This document shows, in pieces, positions 28,047 to 36,569 of a stretch of DNA of 64,000 nt. Position 1 is the stretch's first letter. Each line of letters begins with the position of its first letter. The translations under genes were made by a program, and so were the position numbers. Origin of the DNA: DASYPQ01 sp036006425. GTDB taxonomy: Bacteria > Planctomycetota > UBA1135 > GCA-002686595. The notes below the pieces were generated by a model. That model saw nothing but the letters and a program-made list of their open reading frames with translations, searched no databases and was not told the origin of the DNA. The DNA is taken from assembly GCA_036006425.1 (NCBI GenBank), contig DASYPQ010000014.1, positions 182,043-246,042 of the forward strand. The letters run 5' to 3'.

Positions 28047-28887
28047 CGGGCGCGCGCGCGAGCTGCGCGTAGAGGAAGATCGGCCCCACGATGAACAGCG
28101 CGAACATCGGCGGCGCGAGGCGCAGGGGATTGCCGTCGTGGAGGATCTCGAAGTCGCACAGCAGGCGGATCGCGCACTCGACGAGGGCGACGACGATCAC
28201 GACGCCGATCTGCTTCATCCTGCCGCTGACGATCGTGCGCGGATCCGTGACCATGAAGAACATGAAGAGCTGGTACATCGGACCCGTGACCGGGCCGAGC
28301 TCCGCTCCGAGCGGCTGGTGATTCACGAACGTCCGCGCCCACGCGAGCAGCGCGAAGGCCGCGAGGTAGGTCAGCGTGATGTGCAGGACGCGTGCGCGCC
28401 ACACCGTCAGGAGGCCCACCGCCCAGATCACGGCGACCATCGCGGGATCGTTGCCCCACTGGTGGCTCAGCATGCTCACTTGCCCGGCCGCGACGACGAG
28501 CAGGACGCACACGCTGAAGTTCGTCGGATTCCACAGATGGCGCCCGCGGTAGCGGAGCACGTACTTCGAGGAGATCGCGAGCAGCGAGCACACGACGAAC
28601 GGCCACAGGAGATCCCCCGACGGTTTCAGGAGGATCGCGACGCTGTTTCCGCTGATGTACGCGCTCAGGAGATTCGGGAACCCGCCCGAGTGGAGCCGGT
28701 AGAGCACGATCTCGGCCGCGAGCGCCGTGCCGAGCGCGAGCATCCAGGGCACGTAGCTGTCGCCGAGGATCTGGAAGCGCCACTGGCCGATCACGAGGAT
28801 CAGCGTGAGCAGGCTCGAGGAGAACCAGCGCGGATCGATGCGGCGCCGCGCGAGCGGAGCTCCGGCGACCGCCGCGGGCGCGCTCAC
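28036..28887 (-). CDS. UnbU-like multi-pass membrane protein (RnfD/NqrB-related)
   Basis: A 283-residue integral membrane protein with about nine hydrophobic segments. It has the NPTNFSV and FFMVTDPRT patterns shared by RnfD/NqrB-type redox membrane subunits and by UnbU proteins known from enediyne gene clusters. The covalent-flavin SGAT-type motif of RnfD is not visible. Start GTG 28887 overlaps the stop of the UnbV-like gene (GTGA), so the two are coupled; UnbU/UnbV pairing is the same arrangement seen in enediyne clusters. No enediyne synthase is in this window. Function unknown, possibly electron transfer across the membrane. Confidence 0.75.
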   Translation of the reverse strand: MSAPAAVAGAPLARRRIDPRWFSSSLLTLILVIGQWRFQILGDSYVPWMLALGTALAAEIVLYRLHSGGFPNLLSAYISGNSVAILLKPSGDLLWPFVVCSLLAISSKYVLRYRGRHLWNPTNFSVCVLLVVAAGQVSMLSHQWGNDPAMVAVIWAVGLLTVWRARVLHITLTYLAAFALLAWARTFVNHQPLGAELGPVTGPMYQLFMFFMVTDPRTIVSGRMKQIGVVIVVALVECAIRLLCDFEILHDGNPLRLAPPMFALFIVGPIFLYAQLARAPARA

Positions 28888-30647
28888 GGGACGGGCTCCT
28901 CGACGCGCGCGACCGCGCCGGGCCGCAGCTCCGTCAGCACCTGCTCGTTCCCCGACGGCCAGCGGATCACGGCCTTCTCCGGACGCGCCGCGCCCAACCC
29001 GAAGTGCAGAGCGAGGTCGTTCTGCGCGCAGAAGCCGCTGCCGGCGAGCACGGCCTGCTTCTGCCGGGTTCCGCCCGCGAAGAGGGTGACCTCGGCTCCG
29101 ATCGCGCTCCGGTTGCTCTTCGTGCCTGCGAGCTGGAAGGCGATCCAGCCTCGATCGGGCGCGACCTGGTTCTCGTACAGGAGCAGCGCGCCGCGCTGGT
29201 TCGCGACGACGACGTCGAGCGCTCCGGTGTGGAAGAAGTCGGCGAACGCGACCGCGCGTCCGTCGAGGAGATCGTCCGCTCCGACCGCCGCGGCCGCGTC
29301 GACGAAGTGCGTCCGCCCCTGGTTCATGAGCACGCGCGAGCGTTCGTACCCGGACAGGCTCCGGTCCTCCATCGGCGGCCATTGGCGCGCGTCTTCCGCG
29401 AGCTCTCCGGTCGCGCTCGCGATCTTCGACATCCCGTACCAGTAGTCGCGGTCGGGACTCGCCGAGATGAAACCGTTGACGACGTACAGGTCCTGGCGCC
29501 CGTCGTTGTTCAGATCGCCGAACTGCGCGCCCCAGGCCCAGCCGCAATCGACGACCGGTCCCTCGGCGACGTTCTGGAACCAGCCGCGCTCGGACAAGCG
29601 GTTGATGCGGAGGTTGTTGCCCTGGAACAGGTAGCCGCTCTTCGAGATGTTCGTGACGTAGGTCCCGAGGCGTCCGTCGTTCTCGAAGTCGCCGAGCGCG
29701 ACGGCCATGCCGCTCTTGCTGCTCTCGTCGAGGCCGACACCCTGCTTCTGCTCGAAGCGTTCGCCGTGGGCGTTCTCGAAGTACTCCTCGGGTCCGTAGT
29801 CGTTCGCGAGGTACAGGTCGGGCCAGCCGTCGCCGTTCAGGTCGGCCGCGGCGACCGCGAGAGTCCACCGCGTGCTGTCCGCGCCGGTCCGTTCCGTCAC
29901 GTCCTCGAAGCGGCCGTCGCCCAGGTTGTGGAAGAGGTGCTTGTGGCCGCCGTTCCGCGCGAACTCGAAGCTCGCTTGCATGATCTTCGTGCTGGCGAGG
30001 TGCCAGAGGTCGATGTCCTCGCGGAAGTAGCCCGCGACGTAGAGGTCGATGCGTCCGTCGCGATCGTAGTCGATCCAGCACGCGCCGTTCGCGTTCATCC
30101 AGCGCTTCAGGCCCGCGGCCTCCGTGACGTCCGTGAACGTCCCGTCTCCGTTGTTCCGGAAGAGCTGCGGAAAACCCCACTTGTAGAGGAAGCAATCCTG
30201 CCTTCCGTCGCCGTCGTAGTCGGCCCAGATCGACCCCATCGACACGCCCTGGCCTTCGACGTTCACGTCCCCGATGCCCGCGGTGCGCGCGACGTCACGG
30301 AACGTCCCGTCCTTCTGGTTCACGTAGAGCGCGTTCGCCCGGCCGAAGTCGCTGTTCGTCGCGTACAGATCCGCCCAGCCGTCGCCGTTCGCGTCGCACA
30401 CGGAGACTGCGGCGCCCATGCCGGCGACGTGCGGCATGATGTTCGCGAGTCGCTCGTCGAGCACGGGGGCGTGGTGCGTGAAGTCGATCCCGCGGGACTT
30501 CGCGCACTCGCTCAAGCGGAAACCGAACTCGCGTCGCGCGGCGGGAGACTGCGCCGCCTCCGGCTTCCTGCCGGACTTCCAGGCGAAAGCGATCAATCCG
30601 GCGAAGGCGAGCGCGACGCCGATCCTGAGAACGGGCGAGGGTGTCAT
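28884..30647 (-). CDS. CRTAC1/UnbV-like FG-GAP repeat protein with ASPIC domain
   Basis: A 587-residue protein with an N-terminal membrane/signal segment (about residues 7-24) followed by FG-GAP beta-propeller repeats. Six calcium-binding DxNGDGxxDL-type loops are readable (DANGDGWADLY, DYDGDGRQDCF, DYDRDGRIDLY, DLNGDGWPDLY, DFENDGRLGTY, DLNNDGRQDLY). The C-terminus (GAEVTLFAGG, then LHFGLGAA and VIRWPSG) is the ASPIC/UnbV domain. It should sit outside the inner membrane. A TAGACT box (30667-30662) lies 14 nt before the ATG. Partner of the UnbU-like protein downstream. Confidence 0.88.
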   Translation of the reverse strand: MTPSPVLRIGVALAFAGLIAFAWKSGRKPEAAQSPAARREFGFRLSECAKSRGIDFTHHAPVLDERLANIMPHVAGMGAAVSVCDANGDGWADLYATNSDFGRANALYVNQKDGTFRDVARTAGIGDVNVEGQGVSMGSIWADYDGDGRQDCFLYKWGFPQLFRNNGDGTFTDVTEAAGLKRWMNANGACWIDYDRDGRIDLYVAGYFREDIDLWHLASTKIMQASFEFARNGGHKHLFHNLGDGRFEDVTERTGADSTRWTLAVAAADLNGDGWPDLYLANDYGPEEYFENAHGERFEQKQGVGLDESSKSGMAVALGDFENDGRLGTYVTNISKSGYLFQGNNLRINRLSERGWFQNVAEGPVVDCGWAWGAQFGDLNNDGRQDLYVVNGFISASPDRDYWYGMSKIASATGELAEDARQWPPMEDRSLSGYERSRVLMNQGRTHFVDAAAAVGADDLLDGRAVAFADFFHTGALDVVVANQRGALLLYENQVAPDRGWIAFQLAGTKSNRSAIGAEVTLFAGGTRQKQAVLAGSGFCAQNDLALHFGLGAARPEKAVIRWPSGNEQVLTELRPGAVARVEEPVP

Positions 30648-30661
30648 GCGCGCCACACCCC

Positions 30662-30667
30662 AGTCTA
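30662..30667 (-). promoter_or_regulatory. TAGACT -10-like box before the UnbV-like gene
   Basis: TAGACT on the minus strand ends 14 nt before ATG 30647, in the 61-nt gap shared with the divergent hutI promoter. Confidence 0.4.
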
Positions 30668-30695
30668 TCCCTCTCCGCCCGCAGGAGGAATCCGC

Positions 30696-30701
30696 TAGAG
30701 T
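30696..30701 (+). promoter_or_regulatory. TAGAGT -10-like box before hutI
   Basis: TAGAGT ends 7 nt before GTG 30709. The AGGAGG at 30683-30688 lies before the box and is too far away to serve the GTG, so a leaderless start is likely. Confidence 0.45.
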
Positions 30702-30708
30702 CTCCCGC

Positions 30709-32025
30709 GTGTCCTCCGACCGCGCGCCGGCCGACCTGCTCGTCCTCGGAGCGTCCGAGATCGCGACTCCGCTCGGGAACGGGCCCCGCGGCGGCGCGGA
30801 GCTCGGTGCGATCCAGGTCCTGAAGGACGGCGCGATCGCGATCGCGCGCGGAAAGATCGTCGCCGTCGGCACGGCCGCGGAGCTCGGCGCGCGCTTCCAG
30901 GCCGATCGCGAGCTCGACGCCGCGGGCGGCACGATCGTGCCTGGATTCGTCGACGCGCACACGCACCCGGTCTTCGCGGGCACGCGCGAGAACGAATTCG
31001 AGATGCGCACGCGCGGCGCGAGCTACGTCGAGATCGCGGAGCGCGGCGGAGGCATCCTCTCGAGCGTCCGCGGCGTCCGCGCGGCGTCCGCGGAGGAGCT
31101 CCTCGAACGCCTGCTCGTTCGCCTCGACCGGTTCCTCGAGCACGGGACGACGACGATCGAGGCGAAGAGCGGCTACGGCCTCGCGCTCGAGGACGAGATC
31201 AAGTGCCTGGAGGTGCTCGCCGCCGCCGCGCGCGTGCACCCGGTCGAGATCGTGCCGACGTTCCTCGGCGCGCACGACTACCCCGAGGAATACCGCTGCC
31301 GCCGCGCGGAGTACGTCGACCTCGTCGTCGCGGAAATGCTGCCGCGCGTCGCCGAGGGCCGCCTCGCGGAGTACTGCGACGTGTTCACCGAGCGCGGATT
31401 CTTCGACCTCGACGCCTCGCGCCGCATCCTCGCGCGCGCGCGCGATCTCGGGCTCGGACTGCGCCTCCACGCGGACCAGCTCTCGGGCTTCGGAGCCGCG
31501 GAGCTCGCCGCGGAGTTCCACGCCGCCAGCGCCGACCACCTCGAGTTCACGACGGACCGCGGCATCGAGGAGCTCGCGCGCGCGGGAGTGGTCCCGGTGC
31601 TGTGCCCGGTCGTGCCCTTGTACCTGCGGCTCGCGCAGGAGGCGCCGGCCCGCAGGATGATTGACGCCGGTCTCGCGCCGGCGATCTCGACCGACTTCAA
31701 TCCGGGGAGCTCGTACCTCCAGAGCATGCCCGAGGTCGTGTCGTGGGCGGCGCTGCGGTACCGGATGAGCGCCGGCGAGGCGCTGACCGCCGCGACGCTC
31801 AACGCGGCGGCGTCGCTCGGGCGCGCCGATCGCCTCGGCACGCTCGAACCCGGCAAGCAGGCCGATCTCCTCGTGCTCGACGTGCCGAACCACGTTCACC
31901 TCGCGTACGAGCTCGGTCGCAACCCCGTCGCCGCGGTGATCAAGGCCGGCGAGGTCGTCCTCGAGCGCGAACCGTCGCGCGGGGCGCGGGCGGCGCGTGG
32001 CGCGCGCGACGCGCGCGGGGTCTAA
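30709..32025 (+). CDS. hutI: imidazolonepropionase
   Basis: A 438-residue amidohydrolase that opens imidazolone propionate to N-formimino-glutamate, the third step of histidine degradation. Zinc-binding DAHTHP, then the HADQLSG and STDFNPGSSY blocks are typical of HutI, as is GYGLALEDEIKCLE. Start GTG 30709 is preferred because of the adjacent TAGAGT box; the frame is open further upstream but overlaps the divergent gene. The C-terminal 15 residues are low-complexity Arg/Ala/Gly. The next gene, ftcD, uses its product. Confidence 0.94.
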   Translation: MSSDRAPADLLVLGASEIATPLGNGPRGGAELGAIQVLKDGAIAIARGKIVAVGTAAELGARFQADRELDAAGGTIVPGFVDAHTHPVFAGTRENEFEMRTRGASYVEIAERGGGILSSVRGVRAASAEELLERLLVRLDRFLEHGTTTIEAKSGYGLALEDEIKCLEVLAAAARVHPVEIVPTFLGAHDYPEEYRCRRAEYVDLVVAEMLPRVAEGRLAEYCDVFTERGFFDLDASRRILARARDLGLGLRLHADQLSGFGAAELAAEFHAASADHLEFTTDRGIEELARAGVVPVLCPVVPLYLRLAQEAPARRMIDAGLAPAISTDFNPGSSYLQSMPEVVSWAALRYRMSAGEALTAATLNAAASLGRADRLGTLEPGKQADLLVLDVPNHVHLAYELGRNPVAAVIKAGEVVLEREPSRGARAARGARDARGV

Positions 32026-32028
32026 TCA

Positions 32029-32035
32029 AAAGGAG
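32029..32035 (+). promoter_or_regulatory. ribosome-binding site of ftcD
   Basis: AAAGGAG, 12 nt before ATG 32048, follows directly after the hutI stop. It supports internal translation start in a two-gene mRNA. Confidence 0.5.
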
Positions 32036-32047
32036 AGAACGATCGCC

Positions 32048-32944
32048 ATGAGCCTCGTCGAGTGCGTGCCGAACTTCAGCGAGGGCCGGCGTCCGGAGGT
32101 CGTCGAGGCGATCCTGGCGGCGATCCGCTCGGTCGCGGGCGTCAAGCTCATCGACCAGAGCCTCGACGCGAGCCACAACCGCGCGGTGGTCACGTTCGTC
32201 GGTCCGCCCGCGCCCGTCGCCGAGGCGGCGTTCCGGGCGATCGCGAAGGCGAAGGAGTCGATCGATCTGCGGACGCACGCGGGCGAGCACCCGCGCATGG
32301 GCGCGACCGACGTCGTGCCCTTCGTGCCGCTCGAGGGCAGCACGATGAAGGAGTGCGTCGCGCTCGCTCACGCGCTCGGCGAGCGCGTCGGACGCGAGCT
32401 CGAGATCCCGGTGTTCTTCTACGAGGCGGCAGCGCTCCGACCCGAGCGCCGCAATCTCGCGGACGTCCGCAAGGGCCAGTTCGAGGGGCTTCGCGACCTG
32501 ATCGGCAAGGATGCCGCGCGCGAGCCCGACGCGGGCCCGAAGCACGCGATCCATCCGACGGCGGGGGCGACCGTCATCGGCGCGCGGAACTTCCTGATCG
32601 CGTTCAACGTCAATCTCGAGACGCAGGACGTGCAGGTCGCGAAGGACATCGCCAAGAAGATCCGCGAGAAGGACGGCGGGCTGCCGGGGATCAAGGCGAT
32701 GGGCTTCTTCCTCGACGACCTGCGCTGCGCCCAGGTCAGCATGAACGTCTGCGACTACGAGCGCACGGGCCTCCTGCGCGTCTTCCGCGAGATCGAAGGC
32801 CTCGCGCGCGAGCGCGGCGTCGCGATCCGCGAGAGCGAGCTCGTCGGTCTCGCTCCGCGCGCGTCGCTACCGCCCGGCGTCGGGGAAGCGGTGCGCCTGC
32901 GCGGATTCGATCCCTCGAAACAGATCGTGGAGGCGCTCCTGTAG
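32048..32944 (+). CDS. ftcD: glutamate formimidoyltransferase
   Basis: A 298-residue formiminotransferase that moves the formimino group from N-formimino-L-glutamate to tetrahydrofolate. Family blocks: VECVPNFSEGR at the start, SHNRAVVTFVG, RTHAGEHPRMGATDVVPFVP with the catalytic His region, and FLIAFNVNL. The cyclodeaminase domain of the animal enzyme is absent. With hutI it forms the end of the histidine pathway that yields 5-formimino-THF and glutamate. hutH and hutU are not in this window. Confidence 0.95.
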   Translation: MSLVECVPNFSEGRRPEVVEAILAAIRSVAGVKLIDQSLDASHNRAVVTFVGPPAPVAEAAFRAIAKAKESIDLRTHAGEHPRMGATDVVPFVPLEGSTMKECVALAHALGERVGRELEIPVFFYEAAALRPERRNLADVRKGQFEGLRDLIGKDAAREPDAGPKHAIHPTAGATVIGARNFLIAFNVNLETQDVQVAKDIAKKIREKDGGLPGIKAMGFFLDDLRCAQVSMNVCDYERTGLLRVFREIEGLARERGVAIRESELVGLAPRASLPPGVGEAVRLRGFDPSKQIVEALL

Positions 32945-32949
32945 CGGCC

Positions 32950-34113
32950 GTGTTCCTCCTCGCGACCCTGTTCCTCTGTCTCTTCGTCTGCGTCCCGGGC
33001 GACGCGGGGGGCGTCGAGTCGCCGTCCGCGGTGCAGACGCCCGCGAAGATCGGGGAGTGCAAGAAGTGCCACGGCGCGGGGCGCCTGCCGTGCAGCGAGC
33101 ACCCGAAGGGCGAGTGCGAGTACGAGGATCGCGTCCTCTTCTGCAGCGTCGTCGCCGACTGCGCGGTCTGCGGCGGCGCGGGTTTCGTCTCGTGCGACGT
33201 GTGCCACGACGAAGCGGTGGCGAAGCGCCTCGAGGAGAAGCGCGCGAAGGTCCAGGAGCGCAAGCCGCTGCTGAAACCGATCGACGACAAGATGGGGCGG
33301 CCGCTGCGGAAGGCCGAGACCGCGCACTTCGTGTTCGTCTGGGAGATGGACAAGGCCAAGATCGACAAGCGCTGGGTCGATGCGCACGAGGCGCTGCACA
33401 TTTACATCGAGCGCATGGAGAAGTTCTACGCCGACTACTGCGCGCGCCTCGCCGTCACGGACAAGGACTTCAGCAACAAGTGCTGGATCTTCGTGTGGTA
33501 CCACCCTGAGGACCACGAGATGGGTGCCTTGAAGTTCTGCTCGCAGGCCGCGAAGGGCGGGGTGAAGCTGATGGGGCCGAACCCGCGCTACTCCGTCTGC
33601 GGCAACAAGCAGAACTTCCAGAACGACGAGCAGCTCCACCGCGACATCGTGCACTGCACGACGCACCTCCTGATGAGCAACCAGGATCCGCCGCAGTGGA
33701 TCGGCAACATCAAGGGGGGCTGGGCCGACGAGGGTCTCGCGCACTGGTTCGAGGACCGCTACTGGGGCGTGTGCGACGTCTACTGCTACCAGGAGCAGAA
33801 CACGAACATCGACTTCAAGGCCGGCAAGTTCCGCCTGGCCGTGCGCAAGATGGTGACCGAGGGGCACACGCCGTCGATCGCGGACGTGTTCCAGCAGAAC
33901 GTCGACACGTTGACGCTGCCGATGAACGCGGCGGCGTTCAGCTACGTCGACTACCTGATGTTCAAGGACAGCGCGAAGTTCAAGGAGGTCGTGAAGAAGC
34001 TCAAGGCGAAGATGCCGACGCGCGACGCGCTGCAGCAGGTCTATTCGATGAGCCCGATGGACCTCGAGACGCAGTGGAAGGCGTGGGTCCTCGAGACCTA
34101 CCCGACGCGCTGA
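32950..34113 (+). CDS. secreted gluzincin-like protein with DnaJ-type Cys clusters, copy 1
   Basis: A 387-residue exported protein, GTG start 5 nt after ftcD, signal peptide to about residue 22. Residues 35-95 hold CxxCxGxG-type Cys pairs (CKKCHGAG; CAVCGGAGFVSCDVC) like the zinc-finger domain of DnaJ. The rest resembles a peptidase-MA gluzincin: H235-C-T-T-H239 where HExxH is expected, and E261 in WADEGLAHW as third zinc ligand. The zinc ligands are kept but the catalytic Glu is replaced by Cys, so peptidase activity is doubtful. A close paralogue follows 4 nt downstream. I know no described function for this architecture. Confidence 0.8.
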   Translation: MFLLATLFLCLFVCVPGDAGGVESPSAVQTPAKIGECKKCHGAGRLPCSEHPKGECEYEDRVLFCSVVADCAVCGGAGFVSCDVCHDEAVAKRLEEKRAKVQERKPLLKPIDDKMGRPLRKAETAHFVFVWEMDKAKIDKRWVDAHEALHIYIERMEKFYADYCARLAVTDKDFSNKCWIFVWYHPEDHEMGALKFCSQAAKGGVKLMGPNPRYSVCGNKQNFQNDEQLHRDIVHCTTHLLMSNQDPPQWIGNIKGGWADEGLAHWFEDRYWGVCDVYCYQEQNTNIDFKAGKFRLAVRKMVTEGHTPSIADVFQQNVDTLTLPMNAAAFSYVDYLMFKDSAKFKEVVKKLKAKMPTRDALQQVYSMSPMDLETQWKAWVLETYPTR

Positions 34114-34117
34114 ACGC

Positions 34118-35227
34118 ATGCAGTTCCTCCTCGCTCTGCTCCTCGCTCTGTGCGCGCCGTTCGCCGGCGACTGCATGAAGTGCCACGGGACCGGCAAACT
34201 GCCGTGTCCGAAGCATCCCGCCGCCGAGGCCGTGCTCGAGGAGAGCGTCCTCTACTGCAGCGTGATCGAAGGCTGCGCGGTGTGCGGCGGGACCGGATTC
34301 ATCGGCTGCGACGGATGCCACAGCACGGAGGCGCGCGCGGCGCTCGACGCGAAGCGCGCCAACATCCCCAAGGTGAAGGCGGAGCTCGCGACGATCGACG
34401 AGACGATGGGGCGCGCGCTGCGGAAGACGGAGAGCGCGCACTTCGTGTTCACGTGGGACATGGACAAGCAGAAGATCGACAACCGGCTCGTGTCGGCGCA
34501 CGAGGCGATGCACGTGTACACGAGCCGGATGGAGCGGCTCTTCGGCGACATCTGCACGACGTTCGGGATCACGGAGAAGGAGTTCCAGGACCGGTGCTGG
34601 ATCTTCGTGTGGGCGTTGCCGCAGGACTATGAGCAGGGAGCGCTGAAGTTCTGCCAGTCGACGGCGAAGACGAGCGCGAAGCTGATGGGGATCCATCCGC
34701 GCTACTCGATCTGCGCGCAGAAGAAGGACTTCCGGACGGACGAGCAGCTGCACCGCAACCTCGTGCACCACGTGACGCACCTCCTGCTCGGGCACGAGCA
34801 CCCGATCGCGTGGATCGGGAGCCTGAAGGGCGGCTGGGCGGACGAGGGGCTCGCGCACTGGTTCGAGGACCGGTACTTCGGGATCTGCGACAACTTCTGC
34901 ATGCAGGAGGACAATCCGAACGCGAGCTTCGAGAACGGCAAGTTCCGGCTCGGAGTGCGGAAGCTCGTGGCGAAGGACGACGCGCCGCCGATCGCGGAGA
35001 CGACGCAGCACAACGTGGACACCCTGACGCTGCCGATGAACGCGACGTCGTTCAGCTACGTCGACTACCTGATCGGCCTCGGCGGCGAGAAGTTCGACAA
35101 GCTGGTGCGCCAGCTGAAGGCGAAGGTGCCGACGAGCGACGCGCTCAAGGCCGCGTACGGCTTCGGCCTGCTCGAGATGGAGACGCGCTGGAAGGCGTGG
35201 GTCCTGCAGACGTATCCGACGCGGTGA
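34118..35227 (+). CDS. secreted gluzincin-like protein with DnaJ-type Cys clusters, copy 2
   Basis: A 369-residue paralogue of the preceding gene along the whole length, with signal peptide, CMKCHGTG and CAVCGGTGFIGCDGC clusters, and the motif H217-H-V-T-H221 plus E243 in WADEGLAHW. Spacing of the three zinc ligands is identical to copy 1 (4 and 22 residues). Here the catalytic Glu position is His. Both copies end WKAWVLxTYPTR. The two arose by tandem duplication and have diverged, yet both lost the Glu, which suggests a conserved non-peptidase role such as zinc-dependent binding. Ends 64 nt before hisS. Confidence 0.8.
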   Translation: MQFLLALLLALCAPFAGDCMKCHGTGKLPCPKHPAAEAVLEESVLYCSVIEGCAVCGGTGFIGCDGCHSTEARAALDAKRANIPKVKAELATIDETMGRALRKTESAHFVFTWDMDKQKIDNRLVSAHEAMHVYTSRMERLFGDICTTFGITEKEFQDRCWIFVWALPQDYEQGALKFCQSTAKTSAKLMGIHPRYSICAQKKDFRTDEQLHRNLVHHVTHLLLGHEHPIAWIGSLKGGWADEGLAHWFEDRYFGICDNFCMQEDNPNASFENGKFRLGVRKLVAKDDAPPIAETTQHNVDTLTLPMNATSFSYVDYLIGLGGEKFDKLVRQLKAKVPTSDALKAAYGFGLLEMETRWKAWVLQTYPTR

Positions 35228-35268
35228 ACGCGCGTCCCGCGCGGCTCGCACACGGACGCTCGATGCCG

Positions 35269-35274
35269 TAGCAT
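35269..35274 (+). promoter_or_regulatory. TAGCAT -10-like box before hisS
   Basis: TAGCAT ends 17 nt before ATG 35292, in the 64-nt gap after the second gluzincin-like gene. Confidence 0.4.
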
Positions 35275-35291
35275 CCGCGCGAGCTTCCACC

Positions 35292-36569
35292 ATGTCGCTG
35301 ATCGAGCCGCGCACGTTGAAAGGCTTCCGGGACTACCTCCCGGAGGCGATGATCCCGCGCGAGGCGCTCGTCGAGACCGCGCGGCGCGTCTTCCGCTCCT
35401 ACGGCTTCCTCCCGATCGACACGCCCGCCCTCGAATACGAGGAGATCCTGACGGGGAAGGGCGGGGCGGAGACGGACAAGCAGCTCTACCGCTTCGAGGA
35501 CCACGGCGGTCGCAAGGTCGCTCTCCGTTTCGACCTCACCGTGCCGCTCGCGCGTTTCGTGGCGCAGCACTCGAACGAAGTCGGCCTGCCCTTCAAGCGG
35601 TACCACATCGCCAGCGTCTGGCGCGGCGAGAACACGCAGCGCGGTCGCTACCGCGAATTCATGCAGTGCGACTTCGACACGATCGGCACCGAGAGCGTCG
35701 TCGCGGATGTCGAGACGATCCTCGTGATCCACGACCTCCTGCGCGCGATCGGGATCGAGCGCTTCACGATCCGCATCAACGACCGGAAGTACCTGATGAG
35801 CCTGCTCGAGAGCTGCGGCTTCTCCGAGCGGCCGACCGACGTCCTCCGCGTGCTCGACAAGCGCGACAAGGTCGGCGTCGAAGGCGTCGTCGGTGAGCTG
35901 CAGCAGCTCGGATTCGACGCGGCCAGGGTCCGCGACCTGATCCTCGCCATGGAGACGGGCTCGCTCGCTTCGCCGGCGAAGCAGCGCCTGCTCGAGATCC
36001 ACGCGTCCGTCCTGTCGGCAGGCGTCGACGCGAAACGGATCCAGCTCGACAACTCGATCGCGCGCGGCCTCGACTACTACACCGGCGTCGTCTTCGAGAC
36101 CCGCCTCGACGATCTCCCCGGCATCGGCAGCGTCTGCTCCGGCGGCCGTTACAACGATCTCGCGCAGCTGTACACGAAGGAACGTCTCCCCGGCGTCGGG
36201 GCGTCCCTCGGGCTCGACCGCCTCCTCGCCGCGATGGAGGAGCTCGGCGTCCTCGAGAGGCGCGGCTCCACCGCGCCCGTCTTCCTCCCGTTCTTCGACG
36301 CCGCGCACCTCGCGGACTACCTGCGCCTCGCCGGACGCCTGCGCGCCGCCGGGATCGGCGTCGAGCTCTACCCCGAGCCGAAGAAGCTCGGGGCGCAGCT
36401 CAAGTACGCCGACCGGCGCGGCTTCCGCGTCGCCTTGATCCTCGGCGACGACGAATGGAAGCGCGCCAGCGCCACGGTGAAGGTGCTCGCGAGCGGCGAG
36501 ACGCGGAGCGTCGCGCTGGAGGACGCCGCGGGCGCGCTCCATCCGGACCTCTTGGCGGCGCTGCGCTGA
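35292..36569 (+). CDS. hisS: histidine--tRNA ligase
   Basis: A 425-residue class II aminoacyl-tRNA synthetase charging tRNA-His. Motifs: RGFRDYLP-like opening (KGFRDYLP), motif 2 around RFDLTVPLARF and WRGENTQRGRYREF, the histidine-specific RGLDYYTG, GGRYNDL and motif 3 GASLGLDRL. The C-terminal anticodon-binding domain follows. Its TGA overlaps the ATG of the next gene (TGATG). Confidence 0.95.
   Translation: MSLIEPRTLKGFRDYLPEAMIPREALVETARRVFRSYGFLPIDTPALEYEEILTGKGGAETDKQLYRFEDHGGRKVALRFDLTVPLARFVAQHSNEVGLPFKRYHIASVWRGENTQRGRYREFMQCDFDTIGTESVVADVETILVIHDLLRAIGIERFTIRINDRKYLMSLLESCGFSERPTDVLRVLDKRDKVGVEGVVGELQQLGFDAARVRDLILAMETGSLASPAKQRLLEIHASVLSAGVDAKRIQLDNSIARGLDYYTGVVFETRLDDLPGIGSVCSGGRYNDLAQLYTKERLPGVGASLGLDRLLAAMEELGVLERRGSTAPVFLPFFDAAHLADYLRLAGRLRAAGIGVELYPEPKKLGAQLKYADRRGFRVALILGDDEWKRASATVKVLASGETRSVALEDAAGALHPDLLAALR

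Noticed and set aside
28036..28887. RnfD subunit of an Rnf complex
   Set aside because: No other rnf genes are nearby, the flavin-attachment motif is not visible, and pairing with an UnbV-like protein fits UnbU better.
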